The notes: a model not told the origin generated them from the sequence alone. 64,000 nt of DNA from Cellulomonas xiejunii (GCF_024508315.1 NZ_CP101987.1:3472001-3536000); one strand, 5' to 3'. Positions 26,845-36,253 are shown, counted from the stretch's first letter. Numbers and translations are program-made.

Positions 26845-27969
26845 TCAGAGCTCGGGGAGGGCGGCGTGCGCGTCGGCGGGTGCGGCACCCGCGGCCTCGA
26901 GGAGGTCCACGACGAGCGAGCGCAGCAGCAGCACGAGCGACTGGGACTTCCAGTCCCCCGGTGCCAGGACGTGCGGGTCGAGCGACTGGGCGACCGCGCG
27001 CAAGCGGTCGCGCGCCGGTCGCGGGTCGTGCCCGGTGCCGAGGGACCCGGCGAGGTCGTCGGTGGCGAGCGCCGCGGACTCGACCACCTCGGCCAGGCCC
27101 GGCACGACCTGCTCGTCCTCCACCGCGGCGACGGACCGGCGGGTCAGGACACGTGCGTTGCGCATCGCGCGGTCGAGCAGCACGGACTCGTGGACGAGCC
27201 GCTCGAGCTCGGCGCGGTGCCGCCGGTGCGCGGGAGCCAGGCGGGCCAGCTCGGCTGCCGACCGTGCGGCGTCGCGCCACTCGTCGAGCGCCGGCTGTGA
27301 CGCCCGGCCCGTCAGCAACGCCGACTCGACGTCCTCGACGGACCCCCTGCGCAGCCCGCGGGCGAGCAGGCGCAGGACCTCGGCGAGCTCCTGAACTGCG
27401 GCCTGCGCGAGCGCACGCGGGTGCCGGCGCGGGTCCGTCGGGGTGAGCAGCGCGAACGCCAGTGCGACGAGCCCGCCGACCACGGCGTCGATCCACCGGC
27501 CGAACGGCCCGCCGCCGATCTGCGGCAGCCCGACGATGACGATGGCCTGCACCCCTGCCTGCGTGGTCAGCATCGGCCCACGGTCCAGGAACCGCCCCAC
27601 CAGGGCGGACCCCGCCAGGACCAGCGCCATCTGCCAGATCCCGGAGCCGATGACGTGCACGACGAGGTCCCCGGCGGCGACACCGATCGCGACGCCACCG
27701 GCGAGCTCCGCCACGCGCCGCATCGACCGGTCGCGCGAGAACCCGAGCGCGAGCCACGCCGCGACGGGCGCGAAGAAGGGCATCTCGTGCCCGAAGACGT
27801 ACATGCCGATGCCGTACGCGACACCCGCGGCGACCGACGCCTGGACGATGAGCGCCCACGACGAGCGCACCCGCGCCCAGCCGGCGCGGACGCGGGACCG
27901 CAGGTGCAGCCGCAGCGTCGCCCGCGAGGGCAGCGCGCGTGGCCGGTCGGCCGCTGCCCCCGCGCTCAC
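26845..27969 (-). CDS. FUSC/aromatic-acid-exporter-like membrane protein
   Basis: A 374-residue protein with an N-terminal half of about five or six transmembrane helices (residues 40-180, including ASVAAGVAYGIGMYVFGHEMPFFAPVAA-type segments) and a helical cytoplasmic C-terminal half. The layout and the FFAPVAAWLALG and RVAELAGGVAIGV motifs match the ArAE/FUSC (DUF939-like) family. Family members are proposed exporters of aromatic acids, but most are uncharacterised. The start is GTG 27969. Confidence 0.82.
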   Translation of the reverse strand: MSAGAAADRPRALPSRATLRLHLRSRVRAGWARVRSSWALIVQASVAAGVAYGIGMYVFGHEMPFFAPVAAWLALGFSRDRSMRRVAELAGGVAIGVAAGDLVVHVIGSGIWQMALVLAGSALVGRFLDRGPMLTTQAGVQAIVIVGLPQIGGGPFGRWIDAVVGGLVALAFALLTPTDPRRHPRALAQAAVQELAEVLRLLARGLRRGSVEDVESALLTGRASQPALDEWRDAARSAAELARLAPAHRRHRAELERLVHESVLLDRAMRNARVLTRRSVAAVEDEQVVPGLAEVVESAALATDDLAGSLGTGHDPRPARDRLRAVAQSLDPHVLAPGDWKSQSLVLLLRSLVVDLLEAAGAAPADAHAALPEL

Positions 27970-27988
27970 CGCCCGGCCCCCACGTGCC

Positions 27989-29188
27989 TCACGGCCCCAG
28001 CATCGGGTGGTGGCCGAGACCGCGGGACAAGGGACCGCGGGCGGGCGGACGGTCGGGGGTCACGCCCTCGCCGTCGACGACCACCTCCTGGCCGGCCGCG
28101 ATCGCACCGCCGTCGCAGTCGACCAGCAGGACGGCGTCCGTGGGCACGGACCGCTTGACGACGGCGAGCGCGATCGGCCCCAGCTCGTGGTGCCGCGCCA
28201 CCGACGTGACCTGCCCGACCTGCCGACCCGACTCGGCCGCCTCGGCACCACCGGCCGTGGGTGCCGCGGCACCGGGCAGCCGCACGGGCGCCCCCACCTC
28301 GGGGACCAGGTGCCCCGACCCGTCCAGGTGCAGCATGACGAGCCGACGCGGCGGCCGGCCCAGGTTGTGGACGCGCGCGACCGTCTCTTGACCCCGGTAG
28401 CAGCCCTTGTGCAGGTGGACGGCGGTGCGCAGCCAGTCGAGCTCGTGCGGGATCGTGCGGTCGTCGACCTCGTGCGACGTGCGCGGACGCCACGCCTCCA
28501 CGCGCAGCGCCTCGGACGCCCACGTGCCGACCAGGGGCCAGCCCGCGGCCTGGCGCGTGCGGACCTCCTCGACCAGGCGGTCGCGCGGCACGAGCACGAG
28601 CCGCCAGCGCCGGTCGGCACCGGGGTGCGCGTCGTCCGCGGGGCCGTAGCGGGTGCCGCCCGGTGCCGTGCGGGGCCACGGGTCGCGCCACGTCACGGGC
28701 TCACCGTCCGCGCCCTCGGCGTCGACGGGCTCGGCGAGCGCGGCCCAGTCGTCGGTGACGTCCGCGACCTCGACGCGCAGCGCGAAACGCATCCGGTCGA
28801 GCCACGCGGCCAGTGCGGGCGCCGTCTCGGTCAGCAGCCACGCGGTGGTGCCGTCGTCGACCAGACCGACGGCGTGCTCCACGCGTCCCTGCGGGTCGAG
28901 CACGAGCAGCTCGGTGGACGTGCGCGGCGGGAGCGTGGCGACGTCCTGCGTCGTCAGGGAGTGCAGCCAGGTGAGCCGGTCGGGGCCGGTGACCGTCACG
29001 ACGCCCAGGTGCGACTGGTCGACGACCGCACCGCCCCGGGCCAGGGCTCGCTGCTCGGCGGTCGGGTCGCCGTAGTGCCACGCGACGCCCGCGTCGGCGC
29101 CGGCCGCGGGCACCGCGCCGTGCTGCGCGAGCAGCGGGCTGCGGTGCCGCGGGGCGGGCGCCTCGGGCGTCCCGTCGACGTCGGCCAC
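27989..29188 (-). CDS. ygfZ: YgfZ/GcvT-type folate-binding protein
   Basis: A 399-residue GcvT-like protein with the YgfZ hallmark KGCYRGQET near residue 265, whose Cys is needed for function in the family. An N-terminal region with VVTVTGPDRLTWLHSLTTQDV matches the tetrahydrofolate-binding fold. YgfZ proteins help iron-sulfur cluster enzymes in a folate-dependent way. The GTG start at 29188 is one base downstream of the nitrobindin-like stop, so the two form an operon. Linking two heme/Fe-S-related genes is common in actinobacteria (memory-based). Confidence 0.9.
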   Translation of the reverse strand: MADVDGTPEAPAPRHRSPLLAQHGAVPAAGADAGVAWHYGDPTAEQRALARGGAVVDQSHLGVVTVTGPDRLTWLHSLTTQDVATLPPRTSTELLVLDPQGRVEHAVGLVDDGTTAWLLTETAPALAAWLDRMRFALRVEVADVTDDWAALAEPVDAEGADGEPVTWRDPWPRTAPGGTRYGPADDAHPGADRRWRLVLVPRDRLVEEVRTRQAAGWPLVGTWASEALRVEAWRPRTSHEVDDRTIPHELDWLRTAVHLHKGCYRGQETVARVHNLGRPPRRLVMLHLDGSGHLVPEVGAPVRLPGAAAPTAGGAEAAESGRQVGQVTSVARHHELGPIALAVVKRSVPTDAVLLVDCDGGAIAAGQEVVVDGEGVTPDRPPARGPLSRGLGHHPMLGP

Positions 29189-29189
29189 G

Positions 29190-29810
29190 TCAGCCGTCCA
29201 CGCGGCTCAGCCGGGCGGACGCGTACGACTGCATCGGCTCACCGAAGGCGGCGATGTCGTGCGCCCACATCAGCTGGCCCTCGACCATGCCGTACAGCCG
29301 CTTGCCGGCGTTGACGGCCGCACCGGTCGCGGTGTGCGCGATGAGGTCGGACGCGAGGTCCACGCGCCCGTTGCCCGTGGTCCCGACGTACACGGCGACG
29401 AACCCTGCCGGGTCGGCGATCAGCAGCTCCACCGGGTGCTGGTCCGGCGCCAGGTCCGCGGGACGCTCCGGCGGCACGCGCCAGTACCCGGACTCGGTCG
29501 TCCACACGGGCGCGTCGGCGTCGTCGGGCACGGCCTGCGGCGGTGCGTCGGGGTCGTGGTCGCCCGACGCGCCGGGGTCGGCGGTTGCGTCCGCGGCGAT
29601 CGCCGCGGCGTCGTCGGGGGCGACGACGAGCCGGATGGTGGTCCGGTACGCCAGGTACGGACCGCCGTCGTGGGTGATCTCGAGCTCCTGCGTGAAGGCG
29701 CTCTCCTCCACGCCGGGGTAGCCCACGACGCCTTCGCCGCGCCAGCGGCCGACCAACCAGGCGAGCGGGTAGACCTCGGGGGCCAGGCCCTCGGGCAGCA
29801 CGAACGGCAC
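29190..29810 (-). CDS. Nitrobindin-like heme-binding protein (FABP family, DUF1794)
   Basis: A 206-residue beta-barrel protein. The family signature LVGRWRGEGVVGYPGVEE near residues 19-36 contains the GxWxGxG motif, and the C-terminal GMVEGQLMWAHDIAAFGE carries the His that is the proximal heme ligand in nitrobindins. These ferric heme proteins bind NO and can isomerise peroxynitrite. An acidic insert near 84-110 (DPGASGDHDPDAPP region) lengthens the loop compared with the usual 160-residue members. GAGGAGG precedes GTG 29810. Confidence 0.87.
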   Translation of the reverse strand: MPFVLPEGLAPEVYPLAWLVGRWRGEGVVGYPGVEESAFTQELEITHDGGPYLAYRTTIRLVVAPDDAAAIAADATADPGASGDHDPDAPPQAVPDDADAPVWTTESGYWRVPPERPADLAPDQHPVELLIADPAGFVAVYVGTTGNGRVDLASDLIAHTATGAAVNAGKRLYGMVEGQLMWAHDIAAFGEPMQSYASARLSRVDG

Positions 29811-29910
29811 GGCGCCTCCTCGGATCGGGCGTGCGTCGGCGGTGCGCCGACGTGCACGGGTGGCGGACGACCGTGAGGTCACCCGCGGGACGCAGGTCAG
29901 CGTCGAGGGC

Positions 29911-30018
29911 TCAGCGCTGGCCCTTGTACAGCCGGTAGGCGACGAAGCCGGCGAACCACGTGATGGTCCCCGTGGCCAGCACCAGCAGACCGATGAAGAA
30001 GCCCTCGAGCGCAGTCAT
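29911..30018 (-). CDS. 35-residue single-pass membrane peptide
   Basis: A short minus-strand frame starting at ATG 30018 and ending at 29911 encodes 35 residues: MTALEGFF then a hydrophobic stretch to about residue 27, then the basic tail YRLYKGQR. Topology is one helix with the tail in the cytoplasm. AGGATCGGTGC before the ATG gives a weak ribosome binding site. Conserved tiny proteins of this type occur in actinobacteria, but I cannot name a function. The clean hydrophobic/basic pattern and isolation between genes argue that it is real. Confidence 0.65.
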   Translation of the reverse strand: MTALEGFFIGLLVLATGTITWFAGFVAYRLYKGQR

Positions 30019-30067
30019 GCACCGATCCTAACGACGTGGGGCGCGCGGATCGTCCCGTGGCCTGCGA

Positions 30068-30802
30068 TCAGGCGGCGAAGACGCGTCCGGCGACGTACAC
30101 CAGGACGCCGCTGACCGTGACCGGCAGCACCACGACGGCGAGCGAGGGCAGGTGCCGGACCAGTGCCGGGAAGCGGTCGAACAGGGCGTGCAGGGCGGTG
30201 ACGAGGACGCCGACGCCCACGCCGAGCACGGCGCCCGCGACGAGCTGCACGGCCGGCAGCGCCCACCCGACGAGCGTGCCTCCGGCCGCTGGCACCACGA
30301 CCGTGACCAGGTAGACGAGCCACGTGCGTCCGCGCAGCGCGACCGCGGCCGAGCCCAGGGCGAGCGCCACGGCGCCCGCGACGACGAGCTCCTCGCCGCC
30401 GTCCAGCCGGGCCGTGGCCACCCAGCCGGTGACGCACACGGCCAGCACGGTGCCGGTGACGGTGCCGGAGACCGACTCCACCAGCCGCAGCCGTCCGTCG
30501 CGGCGCAGCAGCTCGTTGACGAACGCGAGCACGACAGCCCCGGCGAAGACCAGCGCCAGGTGCTGCAGGTACGGCTCCTCGGGCGTGAAGGTGACCGCCG
30601 CGACCGAGCCGAGCCCGCCGAGCGCCACGACCGCGCCGGCACCCGGGCTGAAGGGCAGCCCCGCCAGGCCGGGCCAGCCGAGCGCGAGCACGAGCACGAG
30701 CGCGGCGCTGACACCGGCCAGCGGCAGGACCCCGAGGTAGCCGGCCACCGCGACGACGGCGGACAGGACGGCGGTGACGACCGAGCGCGTCTCGACGCTC
30801 AT
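30068..30802 (-). CDS. Multi-pass membrane protein, unrecognised
   Basis: A 244-residue, strongly hydrophobic protein with about seven or eight predicted membrane segments (for example 8-24, 31-48, 55-72, 80-96, 115-130, 140-155, 185-205, 220-240). No soluble domain and no motif I recognise. The start at ATG 30802 is preceded by a long open frame that is non-coding shadow. It is divergent from glnR across about 208 bases. A role in transport or envelope function is possible but unsupported. Confidence 0.7.
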   Translation of the reverse strand: MSVETRSVVTAVLSAVVAVAGYLGVLPLAGVSAALVLVLALGWPGLAGLPFSPGAGAVVALGGLGSVAAVTFTPEEPYLQHLALVFAGAVVLAFVNELLRRDGRLRLVESVSGTVTGTVLAVCVTGWVATARLDGGEELVVAGAVALALGSAAVALRGRTWLVYLVTVVVPAAGGTLVGWALPAVQLVAGAVLGVGVGVLVTALHALFDRFPALVRHLPSLAVVVLPVTVSGVLVYVAGRVFAA

Positions 30803-31010
30803 CGCGGACCCCGTCGTGCGTGCAGTCGTCTCATCGGCCGGTCGGTGCGCCGGGTCGTCGGACGGTCGTGATGAAGCACGCGGGCGATTCTCGCAGACCC
30901 CGGGGTCGACTCCCGACCTGCACCCGGACGGGGGCCTCGCGTGGGCGGCGGCACGACCCGAGCGAACCACGCGGTAACGTGTGCCCACTCTCAGCCAGGA
31001 GGTGACGCCG

Positions 31011-31736
31011 GTGGCGGATCTGCTGCTGCTCACGCCTGCGTCCGGGGGTTCGGCACAGGTGCTACCCGCGTTGGGGCTCCTGTCCCACCGCGTCAGGGTC
31101 CTCCCTGTCGAACCGTCCGCTCTCGTGGACGCCCCGGACGCGGACATCGTCGTGCTCGACGCACGCCGCGACCTCGTCACCGCGCGCACCACGTGCCGCC
31201 TGCTGCGCGCCACGGGTCTGACGGTGCCCCTGGTCCTCGTGCTCACCGAGGGCGGCCTGACCGTCGTCACGGCCGAGTGGGGCGCGAACGACATCATCCT
31301 CGAGCACGCGACGCCGGCCGAGGTCGAGACGCGTTTCCGGCTCGTCATGGAGCACGCCGCGGCGGCGTCCTACGACGACGCCCCGCAGGAGATCTCGTCG
31401 GGTGAGCTGACGATCGACGCGGGCGGGTACACCGCCCGCCTGCGCGGGCGCCCCCTGGACCTGACCTACAAGGAGTTCGAGCTCCTCAAGTACCTCGTCC
31501 AGCACCCTGGCCGCGTGTTCACGCGTGCGCAGCTGCTGCAGGAGGTCTGGGGCTACGACTACTACGGGGGCACGCGCACCGTCGACGTGCACGTGCGTCG
31601 CCTGCGGGCGAAACTGGGCCCGGAGCACGAGCAGCTCATCGGCACGGTCCGCAACGTGGGTTACCGGTTCGACCCTCCGAAGGACCGCCGCGCCGCGGAC
31701 GACCGCACGGACGTCCCGGAGCCCGCGGGCGCCTGA
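31011..31736 (+). CDS. glnR: GlnR-type nitrogen response regulator
   Basis: A 241-residue OmpR-type regulator that aligns well from memory with Streptomyces GlnR. The receiver begins [11 protein letters not shown] and keeps [16 protein letters not shown]; Asp50 (in [10 protein letters not shown]) is at the GlnR position but the acidic triad of normal receivers is missing. The winged-helix part, [19 protein letters not shown] and [21 protein letters not shown], is almost identical to GlnR. It controls ammonium assimilation genes (glnA, amtB and others). AGGAGG lies just before GTG 31011. It is an orphan with no kinase next to it, as expected for GlnR. Confidence 0.93.
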   Translation: MADLLLLTPASGGSAQVLPALGLLSHRVRVLPVEPSALVDAPDADIVVLDARRDLVTARTTCRLLRATGLTVPLVLVLTEGGLTVVTAEWGANDIILEHATPAEVETRFRLVMEHAAAASYDDAPQEISSGELTIDAGGYTARLRGRPLDLTYKEFELLKYLVQHPGRVFTRAQLLQEVWGYDYYGGTRTVDVHVRRLRAKLGPEHEQLIGTVRNVGYRFDPPKDRRAADDRTDVPEPAGA

Positions 31737-31858
31737 TCACGTGGCCGGCACCGCCTCGCGCGGGCGGCGCCGCACCTGGCGGGTAGGATCGACGACCGGT
31801 GCGCCGGGAAGTCTGGTCGGCAACGACCCGACCGACCCCTCCCTCGAGAGGTACGCCT

Positions 31859-33151
31859 GTGCCCACGGACTCCCCTGCCCCCGAGCGCCCCGCGCGCACG
31901 CTGTTCTCCCGGCTGAGCCCCGGCGGTGAGCGCAACTTCGCCGACACGCTGCGCGACGAGCGCACGGGTGGCGTGCTGCTGCTGCTCGGTGCGCTGGCCG
32001 CACTCCTGTGGGCCAACCTGGCGCCCGAGTCGTACCGGGCGGTCAGCGGGACGGTCGTCGGCCCGGCCGCCCTGCACCTGGACCTCGACCTCGCGCACTG
32101 GGCCGCCGACGGGCTGCTCGCCATCTTCTTCTTCGTCGTCGGCCTCGAGCTCAAGCGCGAGATCACCGTCGGTGAGCTCCGGCACGTGGCCACGGCGGCC
32201 CTGCCCGCGGCGGCCGCGGTCGGCGGCATGGTGGTCCCGGCGGGGATCTACCTCGCCGTCAACGCCGCGATGCCCGGTGGCGCCCCGCAGGGCTGGGCGG
32301 TCCCGACGGCCACGGACATCGCGTTCGCGGTGGGCGTGCTCGCGATCGTCGGGCGCGGCCTGCCCGTCGCACTGCGGGCCTTCCTGCTGACCCTCGCGGT
32401 CGTGGACGACCTGCTCGCGATCATCATCATCGCGGTCGGGTACACCGACTCGGTGACGCTCGGGCTGCTGCTCGGGTCGTTCGGATGCGTCGCCCTGTTC
32501 GCCCTCGCCCTGCGGCGGGGTGTGCGCACGCCGTTCCTGCTGGTCCCGCTCGCGCTCGCGGCGTGGGCGCTGCTGCACGCGTCCGGGGTCCACGCGACGA
32601 TCGCCGGCGTGCTGATCGGGTTCGCGGTGCCCGCCGCACCGGGGTCCGCCGCCCCGGCGTCCCGGGCACCGGGTGCCGCGCCCGACGAGCACGCGGACCA
32701 CTCGCTCGCCGAGCACTACGAGCACCTGTGGCGGCCCGTGTCCGCCGGGTTCGCCGTGCCGGTCTTCGCGCTGTTCGCGGCGGGCGTCACGGTCGAGGTC
32801 GCCACGATCGGCGCGACGTTCACCGAGCCCGTGGGCCTCGGCGTGGTCCTGGGGCTCGTCCTCGGCAAGCCGCTGGGCATCACGCTCGCGACGTTCCTCG
32901 TCGCACGGTTCACGCGGGCGCGGCTCGCGCCCGGGCTCGGCTGGTGGGACGTGATCGGCGTCGGCCTGCTCGGGGGGATCGGCTTCACCGTCTCCCTGCT
33001 GGTGGGATCGCTCGCGTTCGGTACCGGGACGGTGCTCGACGACCAGGTCGTCGTGGGCGTCCTCGCGGCGTCCCTGATCGCCGCGCTCGGCGGTGGTGCC
33101 GTCCTGTCGTGGCGCGGACGCGTCCACGCTGCACGTCCGGGCGCGTCGTGA
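31859..33151 (+). CDS. nhaA: Na+/H+ antiporter NhaA
   Basis: A 430-residue membrane antiporter with about 12 transmembrane segments. Key NhaA motifs are LELKREITVGEL near 105-116, PTATDIAFAVGVL (the Asp133 equivalent) and TLAVVDDLLAIIII (the Asp163/Asp164 pair that binds Na+). The lysine in VLGKPLGI matches Lys300. It exchanges cytoplasmic Na+ for external H+. AGAGGT precedes GTG 31859; the frame upstream is not coding. A short acidic/His insert (PDEHADHSLAEHYEH) before the eighth helix is longer than in E. coli. Confidence 0.94.
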   Translation: MPTDSPAPERPARTLFSRLSPGGERNFADTLRDERTGGVLLLLGALAALLWANLAPESYRAVSGTVVGPAALHLDLDLAHWAADGLLAIFFFVVGLELKREITVGELRHVATAALPAAAAVGGMVVPAGIYLAVNAAMPGGAPQGWAVPTATDIAFAVGVLAIVGRGLPVALRAFLLTLAVVDDLLAIIIIAVGYTDSVTLGLLLGSFGCVALFALALRRGVRTPFLLVPLALAAWALLHASGVHATIAGVLIGFAVPAAPGSAAPASRAPGAAPDEHADHSLAEHYEHLWRPVSAGFAVPVFALFAAGVTVEVATIGATFTEPVGLGVVLGLVLGKPLGITLATFLVARFTRARLAPGLGWWDVIGVGLLGGIGFTVSLLVGSLAFGTGTVLDDQVVVGVLAASLIAALGGGAVLSWRGRVHAARPGAS

Positions 33152-33190
33152 GTCACCTCCGACCGGCGACGACCCGGTAGGTTGCCACTG

Positions 33191-34120
33191 ATGACACCCG
33201 TCGACGCAGCGTCGCTCCTCATCGAGGGACCCTGGCAGCACCGCTTCGTGACCGCCAACGGCGCTCGGTTCCACGTCACTGTCGCAGGCGACCAGGACGC
33301 GCCCCTCGTGCTGCTCCTGCACGGCGTCCCGCAGCTGTGGTGGGCCTGGCGCCACCAGATGCCCGTGCTGGCCGCGGCCGGCTACCGCGTCGCCGCGATG
33401 GACCTGCGCGGCACGGGCGCGTCGGACAAGCCCCCCCAGGGGTACGACGTGCCGACCCTCGCCGCGGACGTGGCCGGTGTCGTGCGCTCCCTGGGGGCGG
33501 GGTCCGCGGTCGTCGTCGGGGCCGGGACCGGGGGCGACGTCGCCTGGGCCACCGCCGCGTACCACCCTGCCGTGGTGCAGGCGCTGGCCGTGCTGGGTGC
33601 GCCGCACCCGCTCGACGCGTTCGCGGTGCCCCGCACACCGCCCGGACCGGCCGCGGCGGGGCTCGTCGCGTTCGCCCAGCTGCCGTCACTGCCGGAGCAG
33701 GCGATGGTGCGCGGCGACCTCGTGGACCGGATGCTCACGCACTGGGGCGGGGTCCCGGGGCTGCCGGGGCGGGAAGCGGTCGCGACGTACCGCCGGGCGG
33801 CACGCGTGCCGTTCGCGGCGCACAGCCAGCTCGAGCAGGTGCGGTGGCTCGTCCGCTCCACGCCGCGGCCGGACGGCCGCCGGTACCGGGCGGTCCTGCG
33901 TGCGGCGCGACCGGTGCCGGTGCTGCAGGTCCACGGCCTGCGTGACGGGCTGCGTCCGGCGTCGTCGGCGGCGCTGCGGCCGGCCACGGCGACGGTCGCG
34001 CGGCCGTACCGCTTGGAGCTGATGCACAACGCCGGGCACTACCTCACGGACCAGGCCCCGGGCCTGGTCGGTGAGCTGCTCGTGGACTGGCTGGCCGAGG
34101 TCGAGCCCGTCAGCCCTTGA
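33191..34120 (+). CDS. Epoxide hydrolase-like alpha/beta protein lacking the nucleophile
   Basis: A 309-residue alpha/beta-hydrolase-fold protein of the epoxide hydrolase/haloalkane dehalogenase group. The oxyanion motif HGVPQ (44-48), [11 protein letters not shown] (71-81), a late acid in HGLRDG and the terminal GHYLTDQAP His are present. The nucleophile elbow, normally GHDxGG, reads GAGTGG at 110-115, so position 112 is Gly. It may be inactive on epoxides or use another mechanism. Its position beside nth and crp recalls mycobacterial ephE. The 3' end overlaps nth by 11 bases, convergent. Confidence 0.82.
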   Translation: MTPVDAASLLIEGPWQHRFVTANGARFHVTVAGDQDAPLVLLLHGVPQLWWAWRHQMPVLAAAGYRVAAMDLRGTGASDKPPQGYDVPTLAADVAGVVRSLGAGSAVVVGAGTGGDVAWATAAYHPAVVQALAVLGAPHPLDAFAVPRTPPGPAAAGLVAFAQLPSLPEQAMVRGDLVDRMLTHWGGVPGLPGREAVATYRRAARVPFAAHSQLEQVRWLVRSTPRPDGRRYRAVLRAARPVPVLQVHGLRDGLRPASSAALRPATATVARPYRLELMHNAGHYLTDQAPGLVGELLVDWLAEVEPVSP

Positions 34121-34808
34121 GCATCGCGGCGGCCCGCTCGGGGTCCGTCTCGCCGATGCCCGCCGACGGGCAGAGCGCGGCGACGGGGCACGCGCCGCAC
34201 GCGGGACGCCGGGCGAAGCAGGTCCGCCGCCCGTGGAAGATCAGTCGGTGGGACGCCATCGTCCACTCCCGCTTCTCCAGCAGCGCACCGAGGTCGGCCT
34301 CGATGACGACGGGGTCCTCGCTCGTCGTGTAGCCGAGCCGCAGCGCCAGCCGCTGGACATGGGTGTCGACGGTGATGCCGGGCACTCCGAACGCGTTGCC
34401 GAGCACCACGTTCGCGGTCTTGCGGCCCACCCCCGGCAGGGTCACCAGGTCCTCGAGCCTGCGCGGCACCTGCCCGCCGAAGCGCTCGACGAGAGCGGCA
34501 CCGATGCCGACGACCGACTGCGCCTTGGCGCGGTAGAACCCCACGGGGTGCAGCACGTCTTCGAGGTCCCGCAGGTCCGCACCGGCCATCGCCGCGGCGT
34601 CGGGCCACCGGTCGAAGACCTCGGGCGTCGTGGCGTTCACGCGCACGTCGGTGGTCTGCGCGGACAGCACGGTCGCGATCAGCAGCTCGAGCGGGTTGCG
34701 GAAGTCCAGCTCGCACCGCGCGTCGGGGTACCTCTCGGCCAGCATCCGGTCGACCCGTCGGGCGCGCCTGGTTCGGGCGAGCTGGCTCTCCTGCACAGTG
34801 GCGTCCAC
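34110..34808 (-). CDS. nth: Endonuclease III
   Basis: A 232-residue bifunctional DNA glycosylase/AP lyase for oxidised pyrimidines. The helix-hairpin-helix LPGVGRKTA holds catalytic Lys130, the Asp is 148 in VDTHVQRL, and the C-terminal [4Fe-4S] loop has Cys197, Cys204, Cys207 and Cys213 in the C-x6-C-x2-C-x5-C spacing. The length is typical. ATG 34808 is the start. The stop lies inside the 3' end of the convergent hydrolase gene. Confidence 0.96.
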   Translation of the reverse strand: MDATVQESQLARTRRARRVDRMLAERYPDARCELDFRNPLELLIATVLSAQTTDVRVNATTPEVFDRWPDAAAMAGADLRDLEDVLHPVGFYRAKAQSVVGIGAALVERFGGQVPRRLEDLVTLPGVGRKTANVVLGNAFGVPGITVDTHVQRLALRLGYTTSEDPVVIEADLGALLEKREWTMASHRLIFHGRRTCFARRPACGACPVAALCPSAGIGETDPERAAAMLKG

Positions 34809-34935
34809 GGCGCGAGCCTACGTGCCCGTGCCGACAGCCACGGCCGGGCGGGGAGGTTGCTCCTGCCGGGTGAACCGACCGTCAGGTTCTCGACCCATCG
34901 GTCAAGCGGCACCCGCGCTGAGCCGAACAAGCAGT

Positions 34936-35349
34936 GTGACGTCGCCCGACGAACCCCTGCACCACCTCCGGCTGGAGCGCCGCGCGCTGCGTGCCGAGCG
35001 GGAACGGGTCGACTGGTGGCGTCGTGTCGTGCGGGCACGCATGGACCTCGCCGTCGCGGGCGCCGCCGGGCCCGGCCCGCTGGGTGAGGACGTCGCGTTC
35101 ATCCTGCCGCTCGACGTGTGCCTGGAGGTCCCCCGAGCCGGCGACCTGCGCGCGGCGCTCCCCGACGCCGACCCCGGACGCGAGGCCGGCCTGCTGCCCG
35201 CGCTGTGGGCCTTGGACCAGCGGCTCGCCACCTACGAGACCGGGGTCGCGGAGGCCATCGAGCGTGCGACGCTGCGGCTCGTCGAGCGCATCGCCGACGA
35301 CCCGGGAGCAGTGCTGCGAACCCGCACGGCGGTCGCCGACGGCGTATGA
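34936..35349 (+). CDS. RsiG/AmfC-like small helical protein
   Basis: A 137-residue, mainly helical protein. Near residues 22-36 it reads DWWRRVVRARMD. This lines up with the RsiG/AmfC segment SYVRRLLQGRLD that forms part of the cyclic-di-GMP-binding motif E-x3-S-x2-R-x3-Q-x3-D in Streptomyces RsiG, but only the R and D are kept while E, S and Q are changed. Streptomyces RsiG is an anti-sigma factor for WhiG. The family assignment is from memory and tentative; ligand binding is doubtful here. It lies between nth and crp. The start is GTG 34936. Confidence 0.55.
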   Translation: MTSPDEPLHHLRLERRALRAERERVDWWRRVVRARMDLAVAGAAGPGPLGEDVAFILPLDVCLEVPRAGDLRAALPDADPGREAGLLPALWALDQRLATYETGVAEAIERATLRLVERIADDPGAVLRTRTAVADGV

Positions 35350-35521
35350 CGACGCCGGTGCGACGTCCGCCGGTGCCCCGGCGACGTGCGCCGGGCACCC
35401 GCACCGTCGCGCCGCCGCGCGGGGGGACCGGGATGGGGCAGACTGGACGGCGAGGGTCCGGCCCTGCCGCCGGACACGACGCGCGCCCGCGCTCGATCGC
35501 GGGAAGAGGGGAAGGACCGCC

Positions 35522-36199
35522 GTGGCGGAGGACATCGTGCTGACGGCGCCACTGTTCGCAGGCATGGACGAGGAGTCGTCCCGGGCACTCATCGACTCGA
35601 TGAAGGTGCTCGACGCCGCGCGAGGTGACGTGCTTTTCCACGAGGGCGAGCCGGGCGACCGGCTCTTCCTGGTGCGCGACGGCAAGATCAAGCTGGGCCG
35701 TCGGTCGAACGACGGGCGCGAGAACCTCCTGGCCGTGCTCGGCCCCGGCGAGATGTTCGGCGAGCTGTCGCTGTTCGACCCGGGCCCGCGCACCGCGACC
35801 GCGACGGTCGTCGCCGACGCCGTCGTGCTCGAGCTGGGCCACCGGGACCTCATCACGTGGCTCGCCGACAAGCCGACGGTCGCCGAGCACCTGCTCCAGG
35901 CACTGGCGCGGCGCCTGCGTCGGACCAACGAGGCGCTGGCCGACCTGGTCTTCTCCGATGTGCCGGGGCGTGTCGCCAAGGCGCTGCTCGACCTGTCGAC
36001 GCGGTTCGGCCAGCAGGTCGACGAGGGCATCCGCGTGGCGCACGACCTGACGCAGGAGGAGCTCGCGCAGCTCGTCGGCGCGTCGCGAGAGACCGTCAAC
36101 AAGGCCCTCGCGGACTTCGCCGCTCGCGGCTGGGTGCGACGTGAGGGCCGTGCCGTGGTCCTGCTGGACGTCGACCGCCTGGAGCGCCGGGCCCGCTGA
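35522..36199 (+). CDS. crp: Crp/GlxR-type cyclic-AMP receptor regulator
   Basis: A 225-residue regulator close in length and order to mycobacterial Crp and corynebacterial GlxR. The N-terminal cyclic-nucleotide domain (about 8-120) has the phosphate-binding cassette FGELSLFDPGPRTATA with Glu81, Arg90 and Thr91. The winged helix-turn-helix is near 177-198 (TQEELAQLVGASRETVNKAL). It is expected to bind cAMP and TGTGA-N6-TCACA-type sites. AAGGA lies upstream of GTG 35522. The nth side and the RidA/whiB side are the same neighbours as in mycobacteria. Confidence 0.93.
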   Translation: MAEDIVLTAPLFAGMDEESSRALIDSMKVLDAARGDVLFHEGEPGDRLFLVRDGKIKLGRRSNDGRENLLAVLGPGEMFGELSLFDPGPRTATATVVADAVVLELGHRDLITWLADKPTVAEHLLQALARRLRRTNEALADLVFSDVPGRVAKALLDLSTRFGQQVDEGIRVAHDLTQEELAQLVGASRETVNKALADFAARGWVRREGRAVVLLDVDRLERRAR

Positions 36200-36219
36200 G
36201 GCGTCCGGCGGTCCGGCCG

Positions 36220-36245
36220 GTCCGGGCACATCACCGCGCCCGGAC
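36220..36245. terminator. Hairpin between convergent crp and RidA genes
   Basis: A perfect 8-bp GTCCGGGC/GCCCGGAC stem with a 10-base loop lies in the 54-base space between the two convergent stop codons and can act for both strands. Confidence 0.6.
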
Positions 36246-36253
36246 CTGCCGTG

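Noticed and set aside
30965..31010. GTAAC upstream of glnR as a possible GlnR self-binding site
   Set aside because: The second half site (GAAAC six bases on) is absent.
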